From positions 1 through 29,351 of the IMG/VR virus record IMGVR_UViG_3300021437_000067: 29,351 nt of DNA; one strand, given 5' to 3'. The notes under the pieces were generated by a model that did not search any database, was not told the DNA's origin, and saw nothing but the letters and a program-made list of their open reading frames with translations. Positions 21,356 through 28,400 of this stretch are shown piece by piece. A program made the position numbers and the translations under genes. How positions within the stretch are numbered: position 1 is the stretch's first letter; every line of letters starts with the position of its first letter. This stretch comes from a virus.

Positions 21356-22486
21356 ATGGTCGATCACGTCGAGCACGTGGGCACGCTCCGAGATGGACGC
21401 AATGTTGTCCGCGCTGTCTTCGCTGTCGAGCCGTTCGCGGTCAAGTCGGGCGAGGGCGACGCCGCCACGAGCGCCGACTGGATCCAGATCATGCCGTTCG
21501 GACCGCTCGTCGCGGCGCGCGATGGCCGCAGCTTCATCGTGTCGAGCCTCGCCAGCGTAGTGCAGCAGACCGAGCTTCCGCTGCTCGTAGACTGGGAGCA
21601 CCGCAGCGAGTGGGGCGACACCGAGGCCGCGGGCTGGGTCGAAGAGCTCGCGATCGAGACCGCGCAGGACGGGAGCGGCAAGTTCCCGCGGCCGGGCCTG
21701 TGGGGCCGCGTGTCGTGGACCGACAAGGGCAAGGTCGACGTCGCGTCGAAGGCCTACCGCTTCCTTTCGCCTTCCCTTCTGCTTTCGCACGACACGCAGG
21801 ATGCACAGCAAGTGCTCGCGGTCGCGCTCACGAACCGCCCCGCCCTGAACATGGAGGGGATTGGAAAGTACCGGATGGCCCTGTCGGCTCGCGTAGGGCC
21901 GTGGGCCTCCTCGGAGGAGACCAACAGTATGACGCCAGAACAGCGCAAGGCGCTGTGCGCGAAGCTCGGGCTCCCCGAGACCGCCACGGACGCGCAGATC
22001 CTCGAGCAGACCGACGCCTTCGCGGCGCGCGGCACGCAGTCGGCCACCGAGCTCGCAGCCGTCAAGGCCGAGAACGAGCGCCTCAAGCAGGCCGAGCAGG
22101 CCGCGACCACGGCGCGCTTCCACGCCGACGTCGACGCGCTGATCGAGCGCGCCGTCACCGTCGACAAGAAGCTCACGCCCGCCCAGCGCGACGCCTGGGC
22201 GACGTTCTGCAAGGCATCGAAGGACAACTTCGAGAGCTTCCGCGACAAGCTCCTGCCCGGCATGGTGCCGCTCGTCTCGAGCACGCCCAGCGCTCCCGGC
22301 GCCGGCACGCCCCCGAGCACGTCGACGTACGGCGCGACGGGCGAGCAGATCCCCGCGGGCATGGACCCGCAGGCATACGCCGACTGCCGCGAGCGCGGCA
22401 TGTCGCACAAGTCGATCGTCGACACCTTCGCCTACACGCAGAAGCAGGCGGCGAAGTTCGGCACCCAACCCCTCAGCGCGGAGTGA
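21356..22486 (+). CDS. I: Prohead protease/scaffold, Mu gpI-like
   Basis: 376 residues. Residues 1-170 are the protease domain of Mu I: ADWIQIMPFGPLVAARDGRS, LPLLVDWEHRSEWGDTEAAG (candidate catalytic His in WEHRS), VASKAYRFLSPSLLLS and VALTNRPALNM. It processes the prohead interior. Residues about 192-376 form a helical scaffold region (ATELAAVKAENERLKQAEQA, DALIERAVTVDKKLTPAQR). The ATG at 21356 is the first start codon after an in-frame stop (the gpF stop) and has no Shine-Dalgarno sequence, which is unusual here. The 25-bp palindrome lies 21 bases upstream. An internal start for the scaffold is listed separately. Confidence 0.87.
   Translation: MVDHVEHVGTLRDGRNVVRAVFAVEPFAVKSGEGDAATSADWIQIMPFGPLVAARDGRSFIVSSLASVVQQTELPLLVDWEHRSEWGDTEAAGWVEELAIETAQDGSGKFPRPGLWGRVSWTDKGKVDVASKAYRFLSPSLLLSHDTQDAQQVLAVALTNRPALNMEGIGKYRMALSARVGPWASSEETNSMTPEQRKALCAKLGLPETATDAQILEQTDAFAARGTQSATELAAVKAENERLKQAEQAATTARFHADVDALIERAVTVDKKLTPAQRDAWATFCKASKDNFESFRDKLLPGMVPLVSSTPSAPGAGTPPSTSTYGATGEQIPAGMDPQAYADCRERGMSHKSIVDTFAYTQKQAAKFGTQPLSAE
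21929..22486 (+). CDS. Z: Nested scaffold protein, Mu Z-like (internal in-frame start)
   Basis: Within the I-like gene, GGAGGAGA at 21913-21920 precedes an in-frame ATG at 21929 by 8 bases, a better initiation site than that of the full-length gene. Translation from here gives 185 residues beginning MTPEQRKALCAKLGLPETAT, exactly the helical scaffold part and none of the protease. In Mu, gene Z is the in-frame 3' part of I and supplies the scaffold. The sequence therefore supports the same overlapping-gene arrangement. Confidence 0.7.
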   Translation: MTPEQRKALCAKLGLPETATDAQILEQTDAFAARGTQSATELAAVKAENERLKQAEQAATTARFHADVDALIERAVTVDKKLTPAQRDAWATFCKASKDNFESFRDKLLPGMVPLVSSTPSAPGAGTPPSTSTYGATGEQIPAGMDPQAYADCRERGMSHKSIVDTFAYTQKQAAKFGTQPLSAE

Positions 22487-22492
22487 TCGCCC

Positions 22493-22915
22493 ATGGCCGC
22501 CCTTACCGCAGACCGCGCCACCAAGACCTCTGAGCAGCCGCTCCTCCGCGACCTTCCCGTCGCAGCCGGCGTCACCATCTACAACGGCGCGATGGTCGCC
22601 GTGGACTCCTCCGGCTACGCGCGCCCCGCGCGCACGTCGACCACCGACACCGTGATCGGCGTGAACGTGAACGGCACCGTCGACAACTCGGCGGGCGCCA
22701 ACGGCGCAGTGAACGTGCGCGTGCTCTGCGCAGGCCACGTCGCGTACTTCGTGAACAACGCCGGCTCGATCACGGGCAACCAGATCGGCAAGGACGTCTT
22801 TGCCGTCGACGATCAAACCGTCGACGCCACGAACGGCACCAACACCCGCGTTCGTGCGGGCAAGTGCTTCTCGGTCGACGCTACGAACGGCGTCGGCGTC
22901 CTCTTCGACCAGTAA
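22493..22915 (+). CDS. Head decoration protein (DUF2190-like)
   Basis: 140 residues. The pattern PVAAGVTIYNGAMVAVDSSG, then VNVNGTVDNSAGANGAVNVR, AYFVNNAGSITGNQIGKDVF and AVDDQTVDATNGTNTRVRAG is characteristic of small beta-rich capsid stabilisation proteins encoded just before phage major capsid genes. It would coat or cement the gpT shell. It lies seven bases after the protease stop and nine before the capsid start. Mu itself has no clear equivalent here, so it is an added stabiliser. Confidence 0.75.
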   Translation: MAALTADRATKTSEQPLLRDLPVAAGVTIYNGAMVAVDSSGYARPARTSTTDTVIGVNVNGTVDNSAGANGAVNVRVLCAGHVAYFVNNAGSITGNQIGKDVFAVDDQTVDATNGTNTRVRAGKCFSVDATNGVGVLFDQ

Positions 22916-22924
22916 GGAGCCGCC

Positions 22925-23821
22925 GTGCCCGTCAATCGTCGCACTCTGCAGACCGCGCAGACCACTCTCACCGAGGCGTTCCTCAAGGGCCTCCTCGGCA
23001 CCTCTGCTCCCGCCATGGAGCAGATCGCCATGACCATCGACATGCAGACGAAGACCGTCGAGGCGCCCATCGCTTCCATGGTCGGCCCTCTGCGTGAGTG
23101 GATCGGTCCCCGCATGATCCAGGAGCTGGAGCGCAACGCGTACTCCATCACCGCCAAGGACTTCGAGGACACCGTCGGCGTGCCGCGCACGGCCATCGAC
23201 GACGACATGTCCGGCAGCTACCGCGCGGCCTTCGAGACGCTCGGCCAGCAGGTCTCTGCGTGGCCCGATCAGCAGCTCGCGGCCAAGCTGGAGAGCGGCG
23301 AGACCGACCTCTGCCTCGACGGCACGGCGTTCTTCAATGCCACGCACCCGGTCGAGCGCGGCGCGTCCACCACGTACTCGAACCTCACCGGCTCGGGCCA
23401 GGTCGCCTGGTACCTGTTCGACGCGTCGCGGCCGATCAAGCCGCTCGTGTGGGGCGACCGCATGAAGCCCGAGAAGGTCGACCTGTGGAGCCCGGACGAC
23501 CCCAACGTCTTCAAGCTCAACAAGTACATCTCCGGCGTGTACGCGCGCGGCGTGGCCGACTACGGCCTCCCGCAGCTCGCGCACAAGTGCAAGAACACGC
23601 TCGACCAGACGAACTTCGAGACGTGCCTCACGAGCATGACCACGCGAGTGAACGCCCGTAACGATAACCTGATGGTGCGCCCCACGCACATCTTCATCCC
23701 CGCAATCCTCGAGCCCAAGGCGAAGGCCCTGTTCGGCGTCGAGACCCTCGCGAACGGCGCGAAGAACCCCTGGTTCCAGGCCGTCAAGGTCGTGGTCGGC
23801 CAGCGTCTCAGCAACGTCTGA
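22925..23821 (+). CDS. T: Major capsid protein, Mu gpT-like
   Basis: 298 residues from GTG 22925, with AAGGAG at about 22914-22919. It matches Mu-like major heads: NRRTLQTAQTTLTEAFLKGL, REWIGPRMIQELERNAYSIT, KDFEDTVGVPRTAIDDDMSG, DGTAFFNATHPVE and the end AKALFGVETLANGAKNPWFQ. It forms the icosahedral shell. A strong UUCG-capped hairpin lies directly after the gene, as expected for a highly expressed message that is partly terminated or stabilised there. Confidence 0.92.
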   Translation: MPVNRRTLQTAQTTLTEAFLKGLLGTSAPAMEQIAMTIDMQTKTVEAPIASMVGPLREWIGPRMIQELERNAYSITAKDFEDTVGVPRTAIDDDMSGSYRAAFETLGQQVSAWPDQQLAAKLESGETDLCLDGTAFFNATHPVERGASTTYSNLTGSGQVAWYLFDASRPIKPLVWGDRMKPEKVDLWSPDDPNVFKLNKYISGVYARGVADYGLPQLAHKCKNTLDQTNFETCLTSMTTRVNARNDNLMVRPTHIFIPAILEPKAKALFGVETLANGAKNPWFQAVKVVVGQRLSNV

Positions 23822-23825
23822 CCTG

Positions 23826-23844
23826 AGCGCTCCGCGTGAGCGCT
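23826..23844 (+). other. Hairpin AGCGCTC/GAGCGCT after the capsid gene
   Basis: A perfect 7-bp stem with a CGCGT loop beginning five bases after the capsid stop. It is immediately followed by a second, stronger hairpin. Together they could form a composite 3' structure of the capsid message. Confidence 0.45.
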
Positions 23845-23852
23845 GACCTATC

Positions 23853-23874
23853 GCGGCGTCCTTCGGGGCGCCGC
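23853..23874 (+). terminator. UUCG-tetraloop hairpin downstream of major capsid gene
   Basis: Stem halves GCGGCGTCC (23853-23861) and GGGCGCCGC (23866-23874), nine pairs including one G-U, close a TTCG loop on a C-G pair. That gives the very stable C(UUCG)G tetraloop. No T-run follows, so it is not a complete rho-independent terminator. Partial attenuation or protection of the capsid mRNA 3' end is more likely. It sits in the 71-base gap before the gp35-like gene. Confidence 0.55.
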
Positions 23875-23892
23875 AGTTCCAACGAGGACAAG

Positions 23893-24444
23893 ATGGCCAA
23901 GAAGGAAGCGCAGAAGACCGCGATCACGGACACGGACGAAGCAATCCCCCTCGCTTCGTCCGATGCCGAGCAAGGCGCGGAGCAATCCCCCCCGGCTCCG
24001 GACGCTTCTGCTTCTGAGCTTCCTTCTGGCGATCTGACTCCGCCCAGCGAGGCGGAGCTTGAGGCTGAGCGCGCCGCGGCTGAGGCGGCGCTGGCGGCCG
24101 AAGCTGCGCGCATCGCTGCCGAGGCCGACGCTGCGAAGGCCGCTTCCGAAGAAGCTGCGAAGGCTGCTGCCGAAGCAGCTGCGCTCGCCGCGGCCGCATC
24201 GGAAGAGCCGCGTGCCCGGCCCACGTTCGACGAGCTGCGCGCGGCGTACGCCGAGAACCCCGATCTCGTGCTCGAAGCACGGCTGCTCCACAGCGGGCCC
24301 GAGCTTCGCGCTGGCATCGTCGTGACCAACACGCGCTGGTCGCGCTTCACGCTGCGCAGCGTGTTCGAGCTCTCCATGTCCCACGTGCAGGCGCTCGCCC
24401 ACGACCCCGACATCGAAGTCCGCGCAGCCGCGCCGGAGGCCTAA
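23893..24444 (+). CDS. Mu gp35-like protein with Ala/Glu coiled coil
   Basis: 183 residues from ATG 23893. The first half is low complexity: an acidic Pro/Ser segment, then a long Ala/Glu/Lys helix at about residues 55-110 (AEAARIAAEADAAKAASEEA). The C-terminal 70 residues (FDELRAAYAENPDLVLEARL, then SRFTLRSVFELSMSHVQALA) look like the small domain of Mu/FluMu gp35 (HI1506-like) proteins. Position between capsid and gp36 agrees. A longer in-frame start at 23836 would run through the hairpin and is less likely. Role unknown; probably a capsid or connector accessory. Confidence 0.65.
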   Translation: MAKKEAQKTAITDTDEAIPLASSDAEQGAEQSPPAPDASASELPSGDLTPPSEAELEAERAAAEAALAAEAARIAAEADAAKAASEEAAKAAAEAAALAAAASEEPRARPTFDELRAAYAENPDLVLEARLLHSGPELRAGIVVTNTRWSRFTLRSVFELSMSHVQALAHDPDIEVRAAAPEA

Positions 24445-24447
24445 CCC

Positions 24448-24900
24448 GTGGCCTACGCGGACCGCGCATACCTCGAGATCTACGCGAGCACCGACGCGCT
24501 CGTGGAGGTCACGAGCACGTCCGACAACCCCGGCCAGATCAACTGGGCGGCGTGCGACGCTGCGCTGTCCGCGGGCTCGGCGACGGTCGACAGCTACTAC
24601 GCGCGGATCGGCGTCGCGGTGCCGCTCACCTCGCCGGGCGACGACGTGAAGGTCGCGACCTGCGCCATCGCGATGCACGCGCTGCGCGCTCCGCGCGACA
24701 AGACGACGCTCGACTCGCGCACGGCGTACGAAGCCGCGATCAAGTGGCTCCAGGGCCTCGTCGACACGTACCTCGCGAAGCTCAAGATCGACGCCAGCGT
24801 CGCCGACTCCGGCACCGTGGTCGACCCCGACACGTACGAGCCGGTCTTTGTGCCCGCGACGCGTGTGTGGACCCGCAAAAACGCGGGCGGTGTGATGTGA
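24448..24900 (+). CDS. Mu gp36-like protein (DUF1320), head-tail connection
   Basis: 150 residues from GTG 24448, four bases after the previous stop. The DUF1320 pattern is visible: YADRAYLEIYASTDALVEVT, INWAACDAALSAGSATVDSY, YYARIGVAVPL and DDVKVATCAIAMHALRAPR, then TAYEAAIKWLQGLVDTYLAK. These are head completion or adaptor proteins sitting under the portal. The final DTYEPVFVPATRVWTRKN segment is typical. It ends in a GTGA overlap with the gpG-like gene. Confidence 0.85.
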   Translation: MAYADRAYLEIYASTDALVEVTSTSDNPGQINWAACDAALSAGSATVDSYYARIGVAVPLTSPGDDVKVATCAIAMHALRAPRDKTTLDSRTAYEAAIKWLQGLVDTYLAKLKIDASVADSGTVVDPDTYEPVFVPATRVWTRKNAGGVM

Positions 24901-25343
24901 GCGCGTCGATCGTCATCGGCTCGCGCGAGCTCGAGCGCCTGATGAAGTCGCTCGAGCAGCCGAGCGCGCGCCTGGAGCAGCTGCTCGACGCCATCGGCCA
25001 GCAGCAAGAGGACTCCGCGCGCTACCGCATCTCGCAGACCAAGCGCGGGCCCGATGGCGCGCGCTGGGCGCCATGGAGCAAGCGGTACGCGAAGACGCGC
25101 GGCGCGGGGCACTCGCTGCTCCGCGATCAGGGCCATCTCATGGACTCGCTCACGCACAACGTGCTGGGCACCCACGCGGTCGAGATCGGCTCGAACATGC
25201 ACTACGCGGGATACCTGCAGGAGGGCACCGAAGACATGCCCGCCCGACCGTTCCTCAACGTCGACGGCATCGAGGATCCCACCGACCGGCAGGAGATCCG
25301 CGAGATCGTGCGCGCCTGGTTCAACGACTCGGTGAGCGCATGA
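24897..25343 (+). CDS. G: Virion morphogenesis/tail completion protein, Mu gpG-like
   Basis: 148 residues from GTG in a GTGA overlap. The family signature is clear: RISQTKRGPDGARWAPWSKR, HSLLRDQGHLMDSLTHNVLG, EIGSNMHYAGYLQEGTEDMP and PARPFLNVDGI. The protein takes part in tail completion or head-tail joining. In Mu, G lies between F and I; here it has moved downstream, between the gp36-like and gp37-like genes, which is the order in many other tailed phages. It ends in an ATGA overlap. Confidence 0.87.
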   Translation: MSASIVIGSRELERLMKSLEQPSARLEQLLDAIGQQQEDSARYRISQTKRGPDGARWAPWSKRYAKTRGAGHSLLRDQGHLMDSLTHNVLGTHAVEIGSNMHYAGYLQEGTEDMPARPFLNVDGIEDPTDRQEIREIVRAWFNDSVSA

Positions 25344-25903
25344 CCACGCCGAGCGACTTCCTCCGCGCCATCCGCGATCAGCTGCGCGTCGACCTTCCCG
25401 GGCTCAAGCAGCTGGAGATCGTCGATCGCAGCTGGGGCGAGAAGGACAAAGACCACCAGGCCGTGAAGACGCCCGCCGTGCTCCTTACCTGCCTGCGCAT
25501 TCGGCCCGACGAGGAGACGCATCAGGGCGACTTCGACCGGGCCACGCTGGTGGCGATCTGCATCGCCCAGCGCGCGGACAACCAGGCCGACGGCGAGCGC
25601 ACCAAGGCGCTCACCGCGATGGACCTTGCGAGCTCTGTCTCCGTGAGGGTGCGCGAGCAGCGCTGGAACGGGCTCGGCGTCTCTCGCCCCGAGAACATCG
25701 TGATCGACCCGATCAGGGCGAGCGAGCTCGCCGACAAGGGCTACGCCGCGTGGTCGTGCTCGTGGACGCAGGTCTTCGACCCGCACATCGAGTTCGATGC
25801 GAGCCTGTACGGCCCGCTCAAGGCCGTGAACAACACCTTCGAGATGGGCGGCCCGGACACGCCCGATCAGCACGCCACCTACACCGCATCGGGGGCCCAG
25901 TGA
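25340..25903 (+). CDS. Mu gp37-like tail protein (DUF1834)
   Basis: 187 residues in an ATGA overlap. DFLRAIRDQLRVDLPGLKQL at the start, KTPAVLLTCLRIRPDEETHQ and RATLVAICIAQRADNQADGE in the middle, and SASCSW-like WSCSWTQVFDPHIEF near the end match the Mu gp37/DUF1834 pattern, thought to be a tail terminator. Genomic position directly before the gp38-like gene and sheath agrees. Ends in a GTGA overlap. Confidence 0.75.
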   Translation: MTTPSDFLRAIRDQLRVDLPGLKQLEIVDRSWGEKDKDHQAVKTPAVLLTCLRIRPDEETHQGDFDRATLVAICIAQRADNQADGERTKALTAMDLASSVSVRVREQRWNGLGVSRPENIVIDPIRASELADKGYAAWSCSWTQVFDPHIEFDASLYGPLKAVNNTFEMGGPDTPDQHATYTASGAQ

Positions 25904-26172
25904 CCGAACAGCAGATGAAGCGCGTGCGCGTCAAAGATGGTCGACGCGTGCCCAATCCCGACACTGGCCTGAGCGACATCACGAGCGACCCCGAAGGCGA
26001 GCTCGTGCGCGCGTCGCGCTTCGTCGACCGGCGCATCGCCGATGGCGATCTCGAGGAGGTCACGCTCGTGGAGGTCGAGCTCCTCGTCGGCGATGAACCG
26101 GCGGCCGCACCTGCGGAGCCCGCGGCCACCACGGATGAAGCGGCGCCGAGCGCGCCGGAAGGGAACGGCTGA
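25900..26172 (+). CDS. Mu gp38-like protein (DUF2635)
   Basis: 90 residues from GTG in a GTGA overlap. KRVRVKDGRRVPNPDTGLSD, then EGELVRASRFVDRRIADGDL and EEVTLVEV form the short DUF2635 domain; the remaining 30 residues are Ala/Glu/Pro-rich and disordered. In Mu-like phages this small gene always precedes the sheath gene. It may assist sheath or tail completion; the role is not established. Confidence 0.8.
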   Translation: MTEQQMKRVRVKDGRRVPNPDTGLSDITSDPEGELVRASRFVDRRIADGDLEEVTLVEVELLVGDEPAAAPAEPAATTDEAAPSAPEGNG

Positions 26173-26174
26173 CC

Positions 26175-27617
26175 ATGGCGGTCAACTTCAAGCAAGCGAC
26201 GTTGCTGCGCACGCCCACTGGGCAGGTCGAGCGCGACGGCTCGCAGGCGCTCGGTGTGCAGGCGGCCGATCCGCACCGCGTGCTCTTCATCGGGCTGCGC
26301 CGCAGCACCGGCACGGTGCTCCAAGGCGTGATCACGCGCATCCTGGGCGAGCGCGACGGCGACGTGTACTTCGCGCCCGACTCGCAGCTCGCCGAGGCGC
26401 TTTACGCCTTCAAGAAGCTGAACAAGACGGCGGAGTGCTACGCGCTGGCGCTCGACGAGAACGCGGCCGGCACGGCCGGCACGGGCACCTTCCCCTTCGT
26501 GGGCACCGCCACCGAGGACAAGACCGTTCAGCTGCGCGTCGGCTCGCGCCGCGTGTACTTCAAGGTGCTCAGCGGCGACAGCGCGAGCTCGATCGCTACC
26601 AAGTGCGCGGCCGCTTTCGCGCTGCTCGATCGCTTCATGTGGACCGGCGCGGCCGCCACGGGCACCGTCACGCTCACCTGCAGGCACAAGGGGCTGCTCG
26701 CGAACGACGTCACCTTCGCCGCCGAGGTGCTCCCTGCGGGCGTCACCTGCGTGGCCACCTCGCCTACGAACGGCTCCACCAACCCGCTCATGTCCGCGGC
26801 GATCGCGGCGCTCGACGAGAAGCGCTACGACACCGTGGTCACGTTGCTGACCGACAGCACCAGCATGGCTGCGCTGGAGGCAGAGATGGCGCGGCGCGCT
26901 GGCCCGAGCATCAAAGAGCCCGGCCACGTGATCGCAGCGATGCCTGGCACGCTCGGCACGATGCTCGCTTTCAATCGCAACAGCGAGTACTCCACGATCA
27001 TGGGCTCGGGCCTGAGCCCGACGGTGCCCTGGGTGTGGGCTGCGCAGGTCGCTGCGCGCGACGCGCTGACGTGCGACACGCAGCCGAACCGGCCGCGAAA
27101 GGGCCTTTCGCTGCCCGACTGCGAGGCTCCGGCCACGGCCAACGTGCTCGACGCAGATGAGCGCGACAGCCTGCTCCGCGCGGGCGTGAGCACCTTCATC
27201 ACCGACTACTCGGGTGCGTGCATGATCGACCGCCTGATCACCACCTACCAGAAGAACAGCTCGGGCGTGTCCGACGCGACCTACCTGGACATCGGCACCG
27301 TGCGCACCACGTGGCGGCTTTACGTCGATATCCTGCAGGCGGATTCGAAGTTCGACCAGCACCTCGTGATGAGCGACGACGACGTGCTCCCAGTGGGCAT
27401 TCCGGTCGTGACTCCAAAGGTCATGGAGGGCGCGATCAAGCAATACGCGCGGAGCGCGCAGCAGCGCGGCCTCGTGAAGAACCTCAAGGCGTTCGAGGCC
27501 GCCCTGCACGCCGAGATCAACGCTCTCGACACCCAGACCATCGACGTGGAGCTGCCATTCGACCTCGTCCAGGGCCTCGTGGGACGCCGCTACAAGCTGG
27601 CCTTCAAGCTCAGCTGA
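26175..27617 (+). CDS. L: Contractile tail sheath protein, Mu gpL-like
   Basis: 480 residues, the family's usual length. Evidence: RVLFIGLRRSTGTVLQGVIT, then GDVYFAPDSQLAEALYAFKK, SRRVYFKVLSGDSASSIATK, the GSGLSPTVPWVWAAQVAARD segment and the C-terminal LAGVSTFI-like RAGVSTFITDYSGACMIDRL, then SDATYLDIGTVRTTWRLYVD. The sheath surrounds the tube and contracts to drive it through the host envelope. It identifies the phage as a myovirus. It starts two bases after the gp38-like stop. Confidence 0.92.
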   Translation: MAVNFKQATLLRTPTGQVERDGSQALGVQAADPHRVLFIGLRRSTGTVLQGVITRILGERDGDVYFAPDSQLAEALYAFKKLNKTAECYALALDENAAGTAGTGTFPFVGTATEDKTVQLRVGSRRVYFKVLSGDSASSIATKCAAAFALLDRFMWTGAAATGTVTLTCRHKGLLANDVTFAAEVLPAGVTCVATSPTNGSTNPLMSAAIAALDEKRYDTVVTLLTDSTSMAALEAEMARRAGPSIKEPGHVIAAMPGTLGTMLAFNRNSEYSTIMGSGLSPTVPWVWAAQVAARDALTCDTQPNRPRKGLSLPDCEAPATANVLDADERDSLLRAGVSTFITDYSGACMIDRLITTYQKNSSGVSDATYLDIGTVRTTWRLYVDILQADSKFDQHLVMSDDDVLPVGIPVVTPKVMEGAIKQYARSAQQRGLVKNLKAFEAALHAEINALDTQTIDVELPFDLVQGLVGRRYKLAFKLS

Positions 27618-27631
27618 ACAGGAGCTAACGC

Positions 27632-27979
27632 ATGTCGACTCAGCAGACCGGACGCGTCAGCGTGGACATGGATGGCGTCATCCTCAAGTCCAAGCCTGGC
27701 GCAAAGCTCACCATTGGCGGCGTGAAGCGCGAGCACTCCGTCGACGACCAGCTCAACGTGTACCACCAGGAATCGTACACGCCGGGCATGATCGAATGCA
27801 CACTAGTGCACGTCGCGGACACCGACCTCGTCGCGATCCGCAACTTCAAAAACGGCACGGTTCGCTTCAAGTGCGACACCGGCAAAGTCTACGAATCGAC
27901 CAACGCCGACTGCGCCGAGGTCGGCGACATGCAGAACGGCGAGTGCACCGTCAAGTTTGGCGGGGATTGGATCCGCTGA
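27632..27979 (+). CDS. M: Tail tube protein, Mu gpM-like
   Basis: 115 residues, ATG with AGGAG at 27619-27623. GRVSVDMDGVILKSKPGAKL, VKREHSVDDQLNVYHQESYT, TPGMIECTLVHVADTDLVAI and NADCAEVGDMQNGECTVKFG fit the Mu tube family. It polymerises into the inner tail tube inside the sheath. The stop is in a TGATG overlap with the chaperone gene. Confidence 0.92.
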   Translation: MSTQQTGRVSVDMDGVILKSKPGAKLTIGGVKREHSVDDQLNVYHQESYTPGMIECTLVHVADTDLVAIRNFKNGTVRFKCDTGKVYESTNADCAEVGDMQNGECTVKFGGDWIR

Positions 27980-28326
27980 TGCCGAAGCTCCTCGAGAACT
28001 CCGACGGCTCGGCCGTGGTCGTGCTCGACGACGAAGTGCGCTTCAAGGGCGACGAGATCGTGCGCGTCACGATTCCCGCACTCCGTGGGAAGCACATGCG
28101 GTTGATCACGTGGGACGCCGCGTCAGGCTCGGCCACGGGCGGACAGCTCGCCGAGTTCGCAGCCCAGGTGGTGACGCCCGCAGGCGTGTTCGACGAGCTC
28201 ACGCCGCGCGATGCGCTGTACGTGACCCAGGCGGTGAACAACCTCCTGGGAAAAGCTCTCTTGCCAACTGGCGCGAGTGCCTCCTCCTCCTCGCCCGAGA
28301 AGGCTGCGGCTCCCTCGCCGAGCTGA
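27979..28326 (+). CDS. Tail assembly chaperone, zero-frame product (Mu gp41-like)
   Basis: 115 residues in a TGATG overlap with the tube gene. The N-terminal region (LENSDGSAVVVLDDEVRFKG, DEIVRVTIPALRGKHMRLIT, AAQVVTPAGVFDELTPRDAL) resembles the short product of tail chaperone pairs encoded between tube and tape-measure genes. It is thought to bind the tape measure during tail assembly. After residue 92 the zero-frame tail turns low complexity (TGASASSSSPEKAAAPSPS), while the -1 frame stays protein-like, as expected for a gene with a programmed frameshift. Confidence 0.8.
   Translation: MPKLLENSDGSAVVVLDDEVRFKGDEIVRVTIPALRGKHMRLITWDAASGSATGGQLAEFAAQVVTPAGVFDELTPRDALYVTQAVNNLLGKALLPTGASASSSSPEKAAAPSPS
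28248..28254 (+). promoter_or_regulatory. Slippery heptamer G GGA AAA for -1 frameshift
   Basis: In the chaperone reading frame the codons are CTG GGA AAA GCT, so G GGA AAA fits the X XXY YYZ rule exactly. Slippage by -1 re-pairs both tRNAs at the non-wobble positions. The -1 frame is open from here to 28400. An imperfect GC stem follows about four bases later, with CTC and GCC pairing with GGC and GAG between 28258 and 28280, and may stimulate pausing. Confidence 0.75.
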
Positions 28327-28400
28327 TGGACCTTCCCTTTGTGGAGGTCATCGCCTGGCTCGCGGCGCGTGAAAACCTGCTGAGGGAGAGCCGTGGCTGA
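28254..28400 (+). CDS. Tail assembly chaperone -1 frameshift extension
   Basis: The -1 frame entered at the slippery site encodes 48 residues, SSLANWRECLLLLAREGCGS then LAELMDLPFVEVIAWLAARE. This is a compact helical segment of the kind seen in the T part of G-GT chaperone pairs. Joined to the first 92 residues of the upstream gene it gives a 140-residue fusion. An ATG at 28326 in a TGATG overlap could alternatively start a 24-residue peptide, which is too short to be a convincing separate gene. The stop overlaps the tape-measure start by eight bases. Confidence 0.7.
   Translation, partial: SSLANWRECLLLLAREGCGSLAELMDLPFVEVIAWLAARENLLRESRG

Noticed and set aside
21323-23689. A 788-codon open frame on the minus strand across the protease, decoration and capsid genes
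   Set aside because: It is antisense to well-supported Mu-like genes, its translation is Arg/Val/Gly-rich without motifs, and long antisense frames are expected in GC-rich DNA with G/C at third positions.
25818-27509. A 563-codon minus-strand frame opposite the sheath gene
   Set aside because: Same reason: the plus strand encodes a clear sheath protein, and the antisense product is Arg/Ala/His-rich with no recognisable domain.
28326-28400. A separate 24-residue gene after the tail chaperone
   Set aside because: It is better explained as the end of the -1 frameshift extension that begins at the slippery heptamer.
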